Source: Calendula officinalis (Eukaryota; Streptophyta; Magnoliopsida; Asterales; Asteraceae). Taken from it: a DNA stretch of 64,000 nt. The stretch covers positions 76,936,929 to 77,000,928 of the forward strand of contig OY970826.1 in the NCBI GenBank assembly GCA_963853835.1, in the 5' to 3' direction. Position numbers and translations under genes: made by a program. Shown here one piece after another: positions 54,356-64,000 of the stretch (within the stretch, counting starts at the first letter, position 1; each line of letters starts with the position of its first letter). Below the pieces are notes generated by a model. The model saw nothing but the letters and a program-made list of their open reading frames with translations, searched no databases and was not told where the DNA came from.

Positions 54356-54470
54356 TTGATAGTTAGTGGGCGTGGGTCCTACTATTAAGGTAATTTTTCA
54401 AAGTGTATCACTTATTTTGAATCACCCCAAAAAGGAAAATATATCACTTAATTTGAATCGGAGGAACTAA
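54356..54470. mobile_element. Right half of a family-A MITE, tandem to copy 3
   Basis: Begins within the element's interior (GATAGTTAGTGGGCGTGGGT) and ends AATTTGAATCGGAGGAA. It repeats the right part of the preceding copy directly after it, so it arose by unequal exchange, partial duplication or nested insertion. Confidence 0.7.
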
Positions 54471-56701
54471 TTGTTTATGTTGTGTTTGTTAAAAGCAAAT
54501 TTATAGCTAATTTATTTTGGTATATCAGAATTTTTAAGAAAAAAGTTTGTAAAGACCTAAGTTAAAATAATTATACTCTAAAAGTTTCTAAAATTTTATC
54601 CATAAACATATATAACTGTTTTACGCAATTATACTATCCAATTGCACCACAACGAAGTGCGGACGTTACATTAATTTATAGTTGCAAAATATCATTTATA
54701 AAGTTTGAAAATAATTTAAGGTTTTTAAAAAGAATAAAAATTTCAACCCCGGGTGAAGCCGGGTATATTAATCCTTGTATAATACAATTCTCATTGTATA
54801 TTACTGTTCATTACAAAATTTTCAAACGAAGTTGCAAAAATAACGGAGCCTTGAATTCATAGAAACCCCAACAAAATGGGGTCAAATTACTGCTTGGCCG
54901 TGGGTTTCAATACCCATTTTAACATTTAAGATATTCTAATAATATTTTAATAAATTGCACTTTTACTTTTAGTGATAGGTTTTAATTCATATAAAATATT
55001 ATAATAATTTTTAGTTACTAAGAATTTTAATCCCAATAAACTTTTACAATTTATAATTTCATAATAATTAAAGCAATATAACACTCTTAGTGATTATTAA
55101 ATAAATTTATACACTACAAAATTTTAATATATTTAGCTTTAGAAGCTACATAAACAAAAACTAAGAATCCACAATGAGGTTTGAATTTTTATAAATAATT
55201 TTATTAGACAATCAGTTTTTGTTTTAATCTAAATCATAAACAAGCCACATCTTAGCATATAAAAAAATCAATTAAAGTAAGAAAATGTTCTTTACATTAA
55301 AAAAAATTAGATTTAAAACTCCGCTGCAACGCGTGGATATATAGCATTCCTTGTTAATTTAATTAGTAGGAAAATACTCTATAGTTATTAAGATTTAGCG
55401 GAAATTAATATAGTTCTTTTATCGTTTATTTATAAACACAAAATATATAAAAACGAGATTTTAAAGAGGAGAGCCGGTACGAAACAAGAACAATAATACA
55501 AGTGGTTCATGTGCAACCATCAACATATTATTCATGCACATGTGTTTGGGTAATGTTGAGATGTGCTCCTTTGTGTTGTATCAACTTGCACATAATACAT
55601 GAAAAGTTACAAATTTAAAATATTAATAGCTACTTTAACACTTGTCCTGTCTCCTTCGTCAATTTAAGATATATAAGTAAGGAGTTTTATTTAGTAAAAG
55701 CTAAAATACTCAAATCTTGTATTATGGGTGATAATATATTATCCTAAAATAGTCGAATCCTTTATTTATGAGTGTATAATTTAACGATATTGTGTACAAA
55801 TCACCATTTGTAATTAACGTGCAATAAAATATTGCGAGTATGAACGGCCTCTTGATGATTTCATTAGACTATTAGACAATGAGGAATGATATTGGTTCCT
55901 ACTATTTTGTATCTACTTATGTGTCTATCAATTTGATCATAATAAGTGTCGAAATTAAGAAATGATATGAGGAAAGATAATTAGTAAATTACATATGTAA
56001 GTTTAAAAGTAGGTAGGAATATGTATAGGAAGAAAATTTTAGAAAAAGAATATAATTTCTCTTAAAATGCATACATAATAATCGGACCCATCTCATATGG
56101 ACTAGTTACATGCAAAACAGTTAGGCTAACCACGGCATACACATAAAACAATATAATACACCCCAGCAGTTTAAACGTGTATAAAACAGACGTTTAAACT
56201 CATACAGAAATCTATAAACAGTTTAGATGGTAATCTGGTGAAAATGTTTGCATGTTGAGAAGTATAATGGTCACAAAAAGAGAGTTTATATACTATATCT
56301 CAATGTTTCTTATGCAAAAGCGTGGCGTAGTACGTAGTTGAATTTGGTTTTTATAAAATTAAAATTTACAAAATGTTTCAGGTTTAATCCTTATGAGCAA
56401 ATATAAAATATATCTTGTGCCTATGGAGATTTACATGCGCTGACTCCGACTACCAACAAAAAGGATGGTCAGATTAGTCAGCTCAGAAAACGAGGCAAAA
56501 CTCATGTCATAAAAAATTGCCCGACATGAGATAATAATTTATTTATTTTTTACAACTTGTTTTCAAATATTTTCATCCCTTTGGATTTTGTAACAAAAAA
56601 ATCGATTTAACATTTTTACTGGAAAAAAAGGAAATAGGAAAAGAATTTTCATATTTTGTTGATTGAAAATTTGAAATCATTGAATCAGTACAGTGAAGAA
56701 C

Positions 56702-58204
56702 ATGGACTACAGTTTAGCGGCATTGAAGCTGCTATGCATCCAATTGAAGGCGGCGCGTGCCACTAACGACTCCTCTCAATCTTCCATCTCTCTCGGCCCC
56801 ATTCTCTTCCAACGCGCGTGGTTACAGGTACTCACGCACACGCCACCACAATTTATCTCTCACACACGCAAACACTCTAAACCTTTTTCAATTTTTGAAT
56901 TCTCGTGCTGATTGAATGCGATTCAGGGTGTTGTAATCTCACTACCTTCTACCACCGGTGGCGACGGTCGTTTCCTCGTCGACGACGGAACAGGCGTGAT
57001 TGAACTATTTCCCTCCCGCGATATCCTAAATCGCGATTGGAAATTAGGTCATTACTTATAAACCCTAGCAATTTTGTGGGCTCTTCTGTTCTTATTTATG
57101 AATATTGTTTAATTATCTTATTAATTTAGGTGCATATGTAATGGTTGTTGGAGGGTGTGTTATCCGTAAAGATGATCTACCCTTGATTAAGGTAAATTAC
57201 GTTAATTACACTATACCACCAGTTTCTCATTGCAGTAACCGTTAATTAACCTACTGTTAATAACTTAATATGATTAACTTGCTACCATGAATGTTTGGGA
57301 AAGCTTATACCATATCAAAACACAATGCATGAGATAGTGTTTGGATTTGGTTATAAACATTAGCTGTTTGGCTCAATCCAAACACTCAAAAGTGCTATTA
57401 GCTGTGGATATGAGGTCATCAACTCATCATCCACATAAACAGAATTAGGAGCCTGTCATAAAGCAAAAATCTTTATATGTGATTCATAAGTATCTACAAA
57501 AGATTTGGAGATGAAGTCATCATCTACATAACAGAATGAATAAGCAAAGTTCTGTTTCTTTGACTTATAAGAATATTTGGATTTGAAGTCATCATTCACA
57601 TAACAGAATTAGGTGCATGTCATAAGCAAAATGGAATGGGTCAAAACGGGCCCAGGTCGAAAAATGCAAGTTTTTAGTATGGGTCGAAACGGATTAAGTC
57701 TGGTTTGAGTCGAAGTCGAGCCACCCAACACTTTGTCCATGTTTTTATTTTTTCATAAATAATTAATGAATCAAGATTACAAAAACGATATTAATATAAG
57801 TATATTCACATTAAAAAATTTAGAAGGCTGTATGCATTAAAAGTAGACTTTTTAAAACAGTTAACCTCTTCCTCTTTTAGGTACTATATTTTTTTAATTT
57901 GACCCTTTTGGGATAAAACACAACCAAAATCTACCCGTCCATCAGTAAATGTGTCGAATTATAAATCTATACAACACTTGTACTTTTGGGGTAACTTCTC
58001 AATACTATTCATGCATTGCAACCCGAACTGTTATGATGAAAACTATAATTAACAGATTATTAAATGGTGACATTAAAATTATCAAAATTTCAGGTTCACA
58101 AAATTGTTGATCTCTCTGCTTTTCCTCATCGAGAGGCAATGTGGTATCTGGAAGTTTTAGAGGCTTACAAGCTTTTTTATCAGCCCTTAATTGAAGATTC
58201 ATAG
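56702..58204 (+). CDS. RMI2: RecQ-mediated genome instability protein 2 (RMI2), OB-fold
   Basis: Four exons (56702-56827, 56927-57047, 57130-57191, 58094-58204) total 420 bp, or 139 residues. The single OB-fold domain includes GVVISLPSTTGGDGRFLVDD, GVIELFP, AYVMVVGGCVI and KVHKIVDLSAFPHREAMW. The protein is expected to bind RMI1 in the RecQ-topoisomerase 3-RMI complex that dissolves recombination intermediates in the nucleus. The nearest remembered relative is Arabidopsis At1g08390. The start is the ATG at 56702, which begins the conserved MDYSLAALKLL; no upstream ATG is in frame. Intron 3 (902 bp) holds GGGTCAAAACGGGCCC-type repeats. The short length fits the family. Confidence 0.88.
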
Positions 58205-59668
58205 CCATTGCAACAACATATATGTTGAAAGATGAATTTGTATGACAAGAATTATATATATTTTTAAATTAAAGTAATATTCATTCTTAATAATGTTTTG
58301 TCATAATTTAATTCAACATAATGTTATCAGGATAAACCTTTTAGGAGCATTTTGAATTTTGATATACGTAGGATAGCATATGCTCAAAGCAGCGGATAAT
58401 TATTTGTTTTATTTCTATTAGATAAGCGATTTGAGTTAAGTTAGTAGATTTATGTTTAGTTTATTAGTTCGTGTTATATGTAATTTCTAACAAAATAAGA
58501 TTGTTACATGACTGAAAAAATTAAAATGTTGTGCATAATATTAATATTTTTAGTTTGATGTAATTTCCAAATTTGTATTTTCTTGAGTGGAAATTTAATT
58601 TTTTATTTGCTTGAGATTTTTAATTATTTTTCAGTTATGGAAGAGATATGTTGATTAACATGATATATAAGCAAGGTATATGGCATATTAATTTTGATTA
58701 TCCAAAAGTAGTAATTGTTTTAAAATGAAGGTTTTTAACATAAAATGTCAAAAAAAAAAAATTTGAAGGGCAAGTTAGTATGTTAGTGGTTCGAGTATAG
58801 ACAGTGACATCTACAAGGGGCAGTATGTCTTCCCTCAAACCTTCCACCTATGGAGAATAAATCTCACCACCAAAATCCACGACGAGATTTAAACCATGAC
58901 CTATGGATCATGGGCAACACCTTATATCAAAATGTCAAATACAGAGTACATTGTAAGTTGTAACATACTGTAGTAAATATGAGATCAAATTTTTAATTAT
59001 CCAATTAAATTTTTTGCAATTTACAATCAAATTATTAAATCTAAAAGTTTTTTTAAATACACAACTTGAAAATTAATGAATATAGCATACAATATAATAT
59101 ATTTTCTTTAACATATTAATAAAACACGTTAAACAACTTATAATTTGGCCTATTTTAATTTTCGAACATAAACCCTAATAAGGGTTTTACAACACCTCTT
59201 CTTTGATCGTCAAGTAGCTTTCTGCATCCGTTATAGTAAGTTATCCGCGGCTGCGCATTTGCTCGATCTTAATCGATCGTAAATTGAACTCGACAAAAAG
59301 TGCAGAAGCTAGCAGAAAACGGTAACTCTAAATTGTTCTATCCATGGATTTATGGCTTTATAATTATACTATCAGTCCATTTTTGCTACAATTAGTGGTT
59401 AATTTTGTGCTTTATTTGCATTTACTAAATTCATCAGCTGTAATACAATAAAATTGAGAAGTAGTAATTTGATTTTTTGCCGTCCGTACGGAGTCTGTTA
59501 TGCATAATTTGATTTCATGTTGTGTATACAAATTACAAATTTGTGAACCAAACGACTATTTACAGTCTAACATAATTATACGAATTGAATGATATTGAAT
59601 TTGAATTTACTATTAATTTATTTTGGAATATTAATTTTGCAATATAAACAGGTTACTAATTGCTAACA
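58205..59668. other. Spacer, POP1 promoter and 5'-UTR intron
   Basis: No other gene is seen. AAACCCTAATAAGGGTTT at 59170-59187 is an inverted pair of telo-box motifs. A likely noncoding first exon of POP1 ends at 59321 (AAAACG|GTAACT), and its intron ends at 59651 (AAACAG), 17 bp before the start codon. Confidence 0.5.
58755..58935. repeat. Possible SINE-like repeat
   Basis: Starts after an A-run with AGTGGTTCGAGTATAGA, close to a polymerase III B box. It continues with a body containing GAGATTTAAACCATGACC. The body looks like a dispersed plant repeat, but no second copy is in the window, so the call is weak. Confidence 0.3.
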
Positions 59669-62600
59669 ATGGGTACTGAAAACGGAAACAAACAGCTCAA
59701 AAGCCCAATTATACCACCAAGTGAGCTACTTGTACAGAAATTTACAGAATCTCGAGCTCCCGAATTTGAATCACTGTACACAACAATTTCCAGTCGGTTA
59801 AACAACAATTTTAAATCTCAGAGAAATAAAAGAAGAAGAACTACTGGTTATGATAACCGAGGTTCGAAAACTAGGTTTAGAAAAAAGCAAAAAGTTGGTG
59901 TATCAATTCAAAATAATGATGAAAATTCAGATAAAAATGTCAAAAAAGGTCCTCCGAGACATATTAGGCGTAGAAAAGAGTTATATAAAAATCCTGAAAG
60001 TGGGTTTTGTAATTCGGGTGATGGTACAAAGAGGTTAAGAACTCATGTTTGGTTTGCAAAACGGTTTACCATGATTAAACGTTGGGGGTTTTATCTTCCT
60101 CTTGGCTTACATGGCAGGTAATGGTTTGTTTGTTTGGTTAAATGCTGAGGTGGCAAAATGGGCGGGTCAAATGGGTGGGTCACGGGTCAAAATGTGTTGG
60201 CTGATGTTATAGTAAGTTTTATGGTTTGTTTAATGCAGAGGAAAAGGGTCAAGAGCTCTCTTGAAGTGGTTGAACAATGGAACCGTTGTTCATGATGCAA
60301 GTTATTATTCTGCTATTCAATTAGAGGGTTCACAGGTCATGATTTACATAATTACCCCTCTTTTTTAGTTGTAAAGCTTCATATAAATGGGTTGATACGG
60401 GTTATGTTTTTATCTAAAATGGGTCAAATGGGTATGATAACAAAAATACTAAAAAAAACCGGGTCAAGCAGGTTGAAAGTCACCTAGAGTGTATATTCAA
60501 GGTATAAAACCTCCAAGATATTTTTTTCTTTCTTAAAGAAGTTAGATTATTACTGAAATAATATTGTTTTTGTAACTACATTTAACACACTAAAAATATT
60601 TAAAGTTAAAAAAATAAGATAAAAAATACTTCCCATCTCATTAGCATTTATGGTTATTTAATCTGCATGCAGGATTCATTATTATCAATTCTAAGCACTG
60701 TAATGTCACCTTTTCCTTCATCAGATTATGAAAACATACTTTCTGGTAGTATTTATGCTACTTCTCTGGTGCGTATTTCATCACATAAATCTTAAATGTT
60801 TTTTGAAATTATTTTTGAAATAATTTTTTAAAATAAATTTATTAATATTTGCAGCTTCATCATGGTCGAACAACCAATTTACACATAATTGCACCAGTTA
60901 TTTATATGTTTCGACCTAATCAGCAGTCAACAAATGCTGATTCAGAAAGTGTTGACCAAATTAATGGAGTCAGACAGTTATGGATATGGTTACATGCTGC
61001 TGCATTAACTGAAGGGTATAATGCTCTGAAAAGTGCTTGTGAAAGTCAGGGTAAGGTAGAATATGAGCTCTTTTTTTATCTTAATCTGGAACAAATTTTT
61101 TTTTTTTTTTATAAAATTTGCTCAAGAATATGTATTATTTAGTAGACATAATCATGTATTCTTTTAATATTTCAGACAAATGAGAATGTTACGTCAGTTA
61201 GTTGTACTTCACTCGAGGGACAATTTGGGACATTAGAATTAACGGGTTCAAAATCATCTCAACTTCTTCAAAAAATACTACATCCCATCACCACGTAAGT
61301 CAACCAATGGTTTTGACATTTTTTAATGTATTTTCTTATAAGCTGAATTATTTAATATAATAATTCCTTAGTTCTGTGAATAATAATCGTGTAGTATGAA
61401 AAATGGTTCATTAATTGGAGCTCTTGAAGATCATATACCTTGTTCTGGAATAATTTCACTTACAGTCAACGATCCTCGTGGTTTGACCAACATTGACTTT
61501 GACTCGAATAATACCGATTTATGGGAAGCTGGAAAAGAGGTGTGTGGACCGGTTGAAGAAAGTGTTATTTGTATGGAAAAACATAATCAACGTTTATCGT
61601 CTTTTTGTCTTACTGACAAAAGTACACATGATATTAACGGTCCAAATAAAATGTGTTCTTCAAGATTTTGCCCTGTTCTTCTTTTAAGAAAGAATGATTT
61701 GAAGGACTCAATTACAAGGTTTAGGAATTTAATTTCATTTTTATGAATTTGTTTTTTCGGGTATTCGGATTCTGGATATTTTTTTAACTTACCCATTTGA
61801 CCCGTCTATGCTTAAACGGGTCCAATTTAGATCCAAATTTCTGATTATTGTGTGGTGTGATGATTTTGTAGGTGGTCCATCATACTTCCTTTGAGTTGGG
61901 TTAAAGCATTTTGGGTTCCTTTAATCTCAAATGGTGCTCGGGCTACAGGTTTAAGAGAGAGATCTTGGGTTGCTTGTGAAGTAAGTAAACACATTTGGCC
62001 CGTTAAATTATAACCCGATTTGACCCGTTTACCATAAACGGGTCAAAAATTTACTCTTTTTATCATTTACTTGTGCAGGCTGGAATACCGATTTTTCCCT
62101 CAGAATTTCCCGAATGTGATTCCTACTCTTCTTTAATGGAAGCTGAAATTTCCACCATTGATAAAGAATCATCTCTTCGTCCTGCATCTGTGAAACCTTT
62201 TCAAATTCCAATTTTACCCCCATGGGATTGTGTTCATCTCGCCTTCAAAACGGGCCCAATTGAGCCCGAAACCACTCATATTTCTCCCAATAAATCAGAC
62301 ACAGTTACTGAATTAACATCAGCAAACCATAATATGATTGTTGCCAGATCATCAAGAACGTTGGCTGATTTCTTGAATTCTATAGATGCTGGTTGTTTGC
62401 CTCTTTTTTCACATTTTCTTGGTGAAAAGATTTGCGTTTCTAAGATTATAAAAGATGAGAATTTACTTAATGGAGGCCCAAATTCGGTTAGTTTTCTGGA
62501 AAATGGGTTTAGAAAAGTGTGTTTTGTTAGAGTTATTCTTCGTGCTTATAAAGAAGGTGTTATTGAAGATGGAGCTGTGGTTTGTGCACCCTGTTTGGAT

Positions 62601-63699
62601 GATATAAAACTTTGGACTTCAGGGTAATTTCTGATTTTTTATGGGCGGGTTAGGTAACGGGTTTGGGTCGGGCTGGGTCGACATGCAAATGTTTTAGTCT
62701 TTTCTTTATTGGATTTTATAAAATTTTAATGTGCTTTGTCATATTACAAATATTAAGTGATAATCTACTAATCTAATTTATTTTAATAATACGATTAATG
62801 GGAATTTATGTATTTAGGATACATTTTGGCTACTTTTGGTACCGATTTTGACCCTTCAATAGTTAATGTGACCCGAATTGACCTATTTACCATAAATGGG
62901 TTCAAATTGCCACCTGTAACAATTAAAATTGGTAATTGCAAATTAACAAAAAAAAAGAGCACATATCCGGTGGTTTTAATAGTATTTTATAGAGTAAATT
63001 ACAAGGATGGTCCCTAAGGTTTACCCCAAGTTTCACCATGGTCCTTTACTTTAAAAAATTACACATGTGGTCCTTTATTTGGAAACTGTTTGCACTTACA
63101 TCCCTTTAGCCTAACATCCGTTAATTTTTATGTTAAAAGTTATACCGTTAGTTCTTTAAATTATACCAATAGTCCTTTTTCCCTTTAAATTTTTTACTGG
63201 TTTTCAGAAAAAGAACTATCAGTGTAAATTTTTAAAGTAAAGGACCATAGGTGAAATTCGGGGTAAACCAATGGGACCATCCTTGTAATTTACTCTTTTT
63301 TATATGCATATTAGTGAGTTTTTAGTAAAAACATAATAAAAAAGGCAACATTTTTGTAAGCCATATTTATACAGAAAACGAATAAAACAAAATATCCATC
63401 TTAAATGTCATTATATTTACATATATGAACACGTATACTCTGTATTAGGGCTTGATATCTTACGCAACATTCCAACCGTAAGTGTAATGACCTTTTTACC
63501 CCTAACTAGATAATTATTTTTTAATTTGAAACAGTTCAAACAACAAAGGTGAACTTAAGGTACCTCAGTCATTTATATCATCATATTTTGTGAAACGAGA
63601 TTCTGGTAAATGGGAATTCCAACTGCCTCAAGATCCTGCTGCAATTGAGTCTAATAGATGGCCAATCGGTTTTGTAACTACCGGATTTGTTCCAGGAAG
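59669..63699 (+). CDS. POP1: RNase P/MRP subunit POP1 (partial, continues past the window)
   Basis: Nine coding exons are visible: 59669-60117, 60239-60335, 60673-60768, 60855-61055, 61176-61294, 61395-61718, 61872-61980, 62079-62623 and 63535-63699, giving about 701 residues. The protein is the large subunit of the nuclear RNase P/MRP ribonucleoprotein, acting in tRNA and rRNA processing. The basic N-terminus carries the POP1 domain (GPPRHIRRRKEL, RLRTHVWFAKRFTMIKRWGF). The POPLD domain follows at residues 430-500 (FWVPLISNGARATGLRERSW, FPSEFPECDSY). Exon 4 must end at AAG|GTAGAA (61055), because the nearer GT at 61051 would bring a stop into frame. The last visible exon ends VTTGFVPGR, and the C-terminal part lies beyond 64000. 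Confidence 0.92.
62990..63297. mobile_element. MITE with AGAGTAAATTAC ends in POP1 intron 8
   Basis: Starts AGAGTAAATTACAAGGATGG and ends with its exact complement. An inner near-match (GGTCCTTTACT / AAAGGACCATAGG) extends the hairpin. Ends match the element at 15518-15751. Confidence 0.8.
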
Positions 63700-64000
63700 G
63701 TTAGTATATATTTTTTTCATATTACTTTTATACAGAAATACAATATCATTTGACTTTTTTAGGTCAAATAATTTATGTTTAAAGAGGGAAATAAGTAAAT
63801 GGAACCGAACCTTTTCTTGAAACAATTTTTCAAATATATTGAATATTAATTACACGTTCCATAATAAAATATATTTTAAAATAAAAACTAATTTTCCAAT
63901 ACATAAATTATTAAACATAACATTATGAATATTGTGAGAAGTGTATATAACATAAACTGATGAACCTTAAAAAATATAACCCGAACCAATTAACATTTAT
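63700..64000 (+). other. POP1 intron, cut by the window edge
   Basis: Begins GTTAGT directly after exon 9; AT-rich, no acceptor recognised before the end. Confidence 0.6.

Larger units (their letters stand above)
53637..56701. other. Spacer upstream of RMI2
   Basis: AT-rich. It carries one full family-A MITE and one truncated copy (listed separately) and no convincing gene. The last about 150 bp before 56702 are probably the RMI2 promoter and leader. Confidence 0.4.

Noticed and set aside
56693..56701. Upstream GTG start for RMI2
   Set aside because: Nuclear plant genes start at ATG; the ATG at 56702 begins the conserved protein.
61049..61052. Nonstandard GG donor in POP1 exon 4
   Set aside because: A standard GT donor six bases downstream (AAG|GTAGAA) keeps the frame open, so no unusual splice site is needed.

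Overview
The window is plant nuclear DNA, almost certainly from a eudicot and probably a composite (Asteraceae). The evidence is AT-rich intergenic DNA, short GT-AG exons, plant-only gene families, many LTR retrotransposons whose LTRs start TGTAACGACC, and introns carrying the motif GGGTCAAAACGGGTC. The family assignment is inference; the plant origin is secure from the proteins.

Host genes, left to right: a dimeric A/B barrel stress-responsive protein (+, 9115-10669); a two-domain chloroplast histidine phosphatase of the 2-carboxyarabinitol-1-phosphatase type (-, 11212-14391); the small U2AF splicing factor U2AF35 (-, 16161-18232); tRNA-Leu(UAA) (+, 18419-18500); a 1565-residue DDT/WHIM/PHD chromatin protein (+, 22062-29705); an NPH3-type BTB/POZ protein (-, 37652-41304); UDP-apiose/UDP-xylose synthase AXS (-, 44230-47049); the OB-fold protein RMI2 (+, 56702-58204); and the RNase P/MRP subunit POP1 (+, from 59669, running off the right edge). 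All exon structures were read by hand from splice sites. For every complete gene the spliced length is a multiple of three and the reading frame is open.

Mobile DNA fills much of the rest. At 1-8285 a Ty3/gypsy element (minus strand, gag plus 5' LTR) has cut into a hAT transposon. That transposon's right end carries 13 ACCGGT motifs, and a 2.3-kb solo LTR sits 10 bp beyond it. At 30108-37193 a chromodomain-bearing (Reina-like) gypsy element is bracketed by the target duplication CAACT. Its reverse transcriptase is split by a 1654-bp solo LTR of the first gypsy family, itself flanked by AGATA. At 48874-51128 a copia deletion derivative has gag joined to reverse transcriptase and unusual TA...TA LTR ends. 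At 51390-53628 a second hAT element has 8-bp target duplications and an internal deletion. At least eight MITE-like elements lie in introns and spacers.

The genes form no pathway. From memory, though, the Arabidopsis relatives of the first, second and DDT genes lie close together on chromosome 5, and those of AXS and RMI2 lie close together on chromosome 1, so the window may join two conserved syntenic blocks. I found no convincing new protein system. The most unusual sequence is in the LTRs: three members of one LTR family carry, at matching positions, two fast-changing repeat cassettes, each LTR with its own repeated word.
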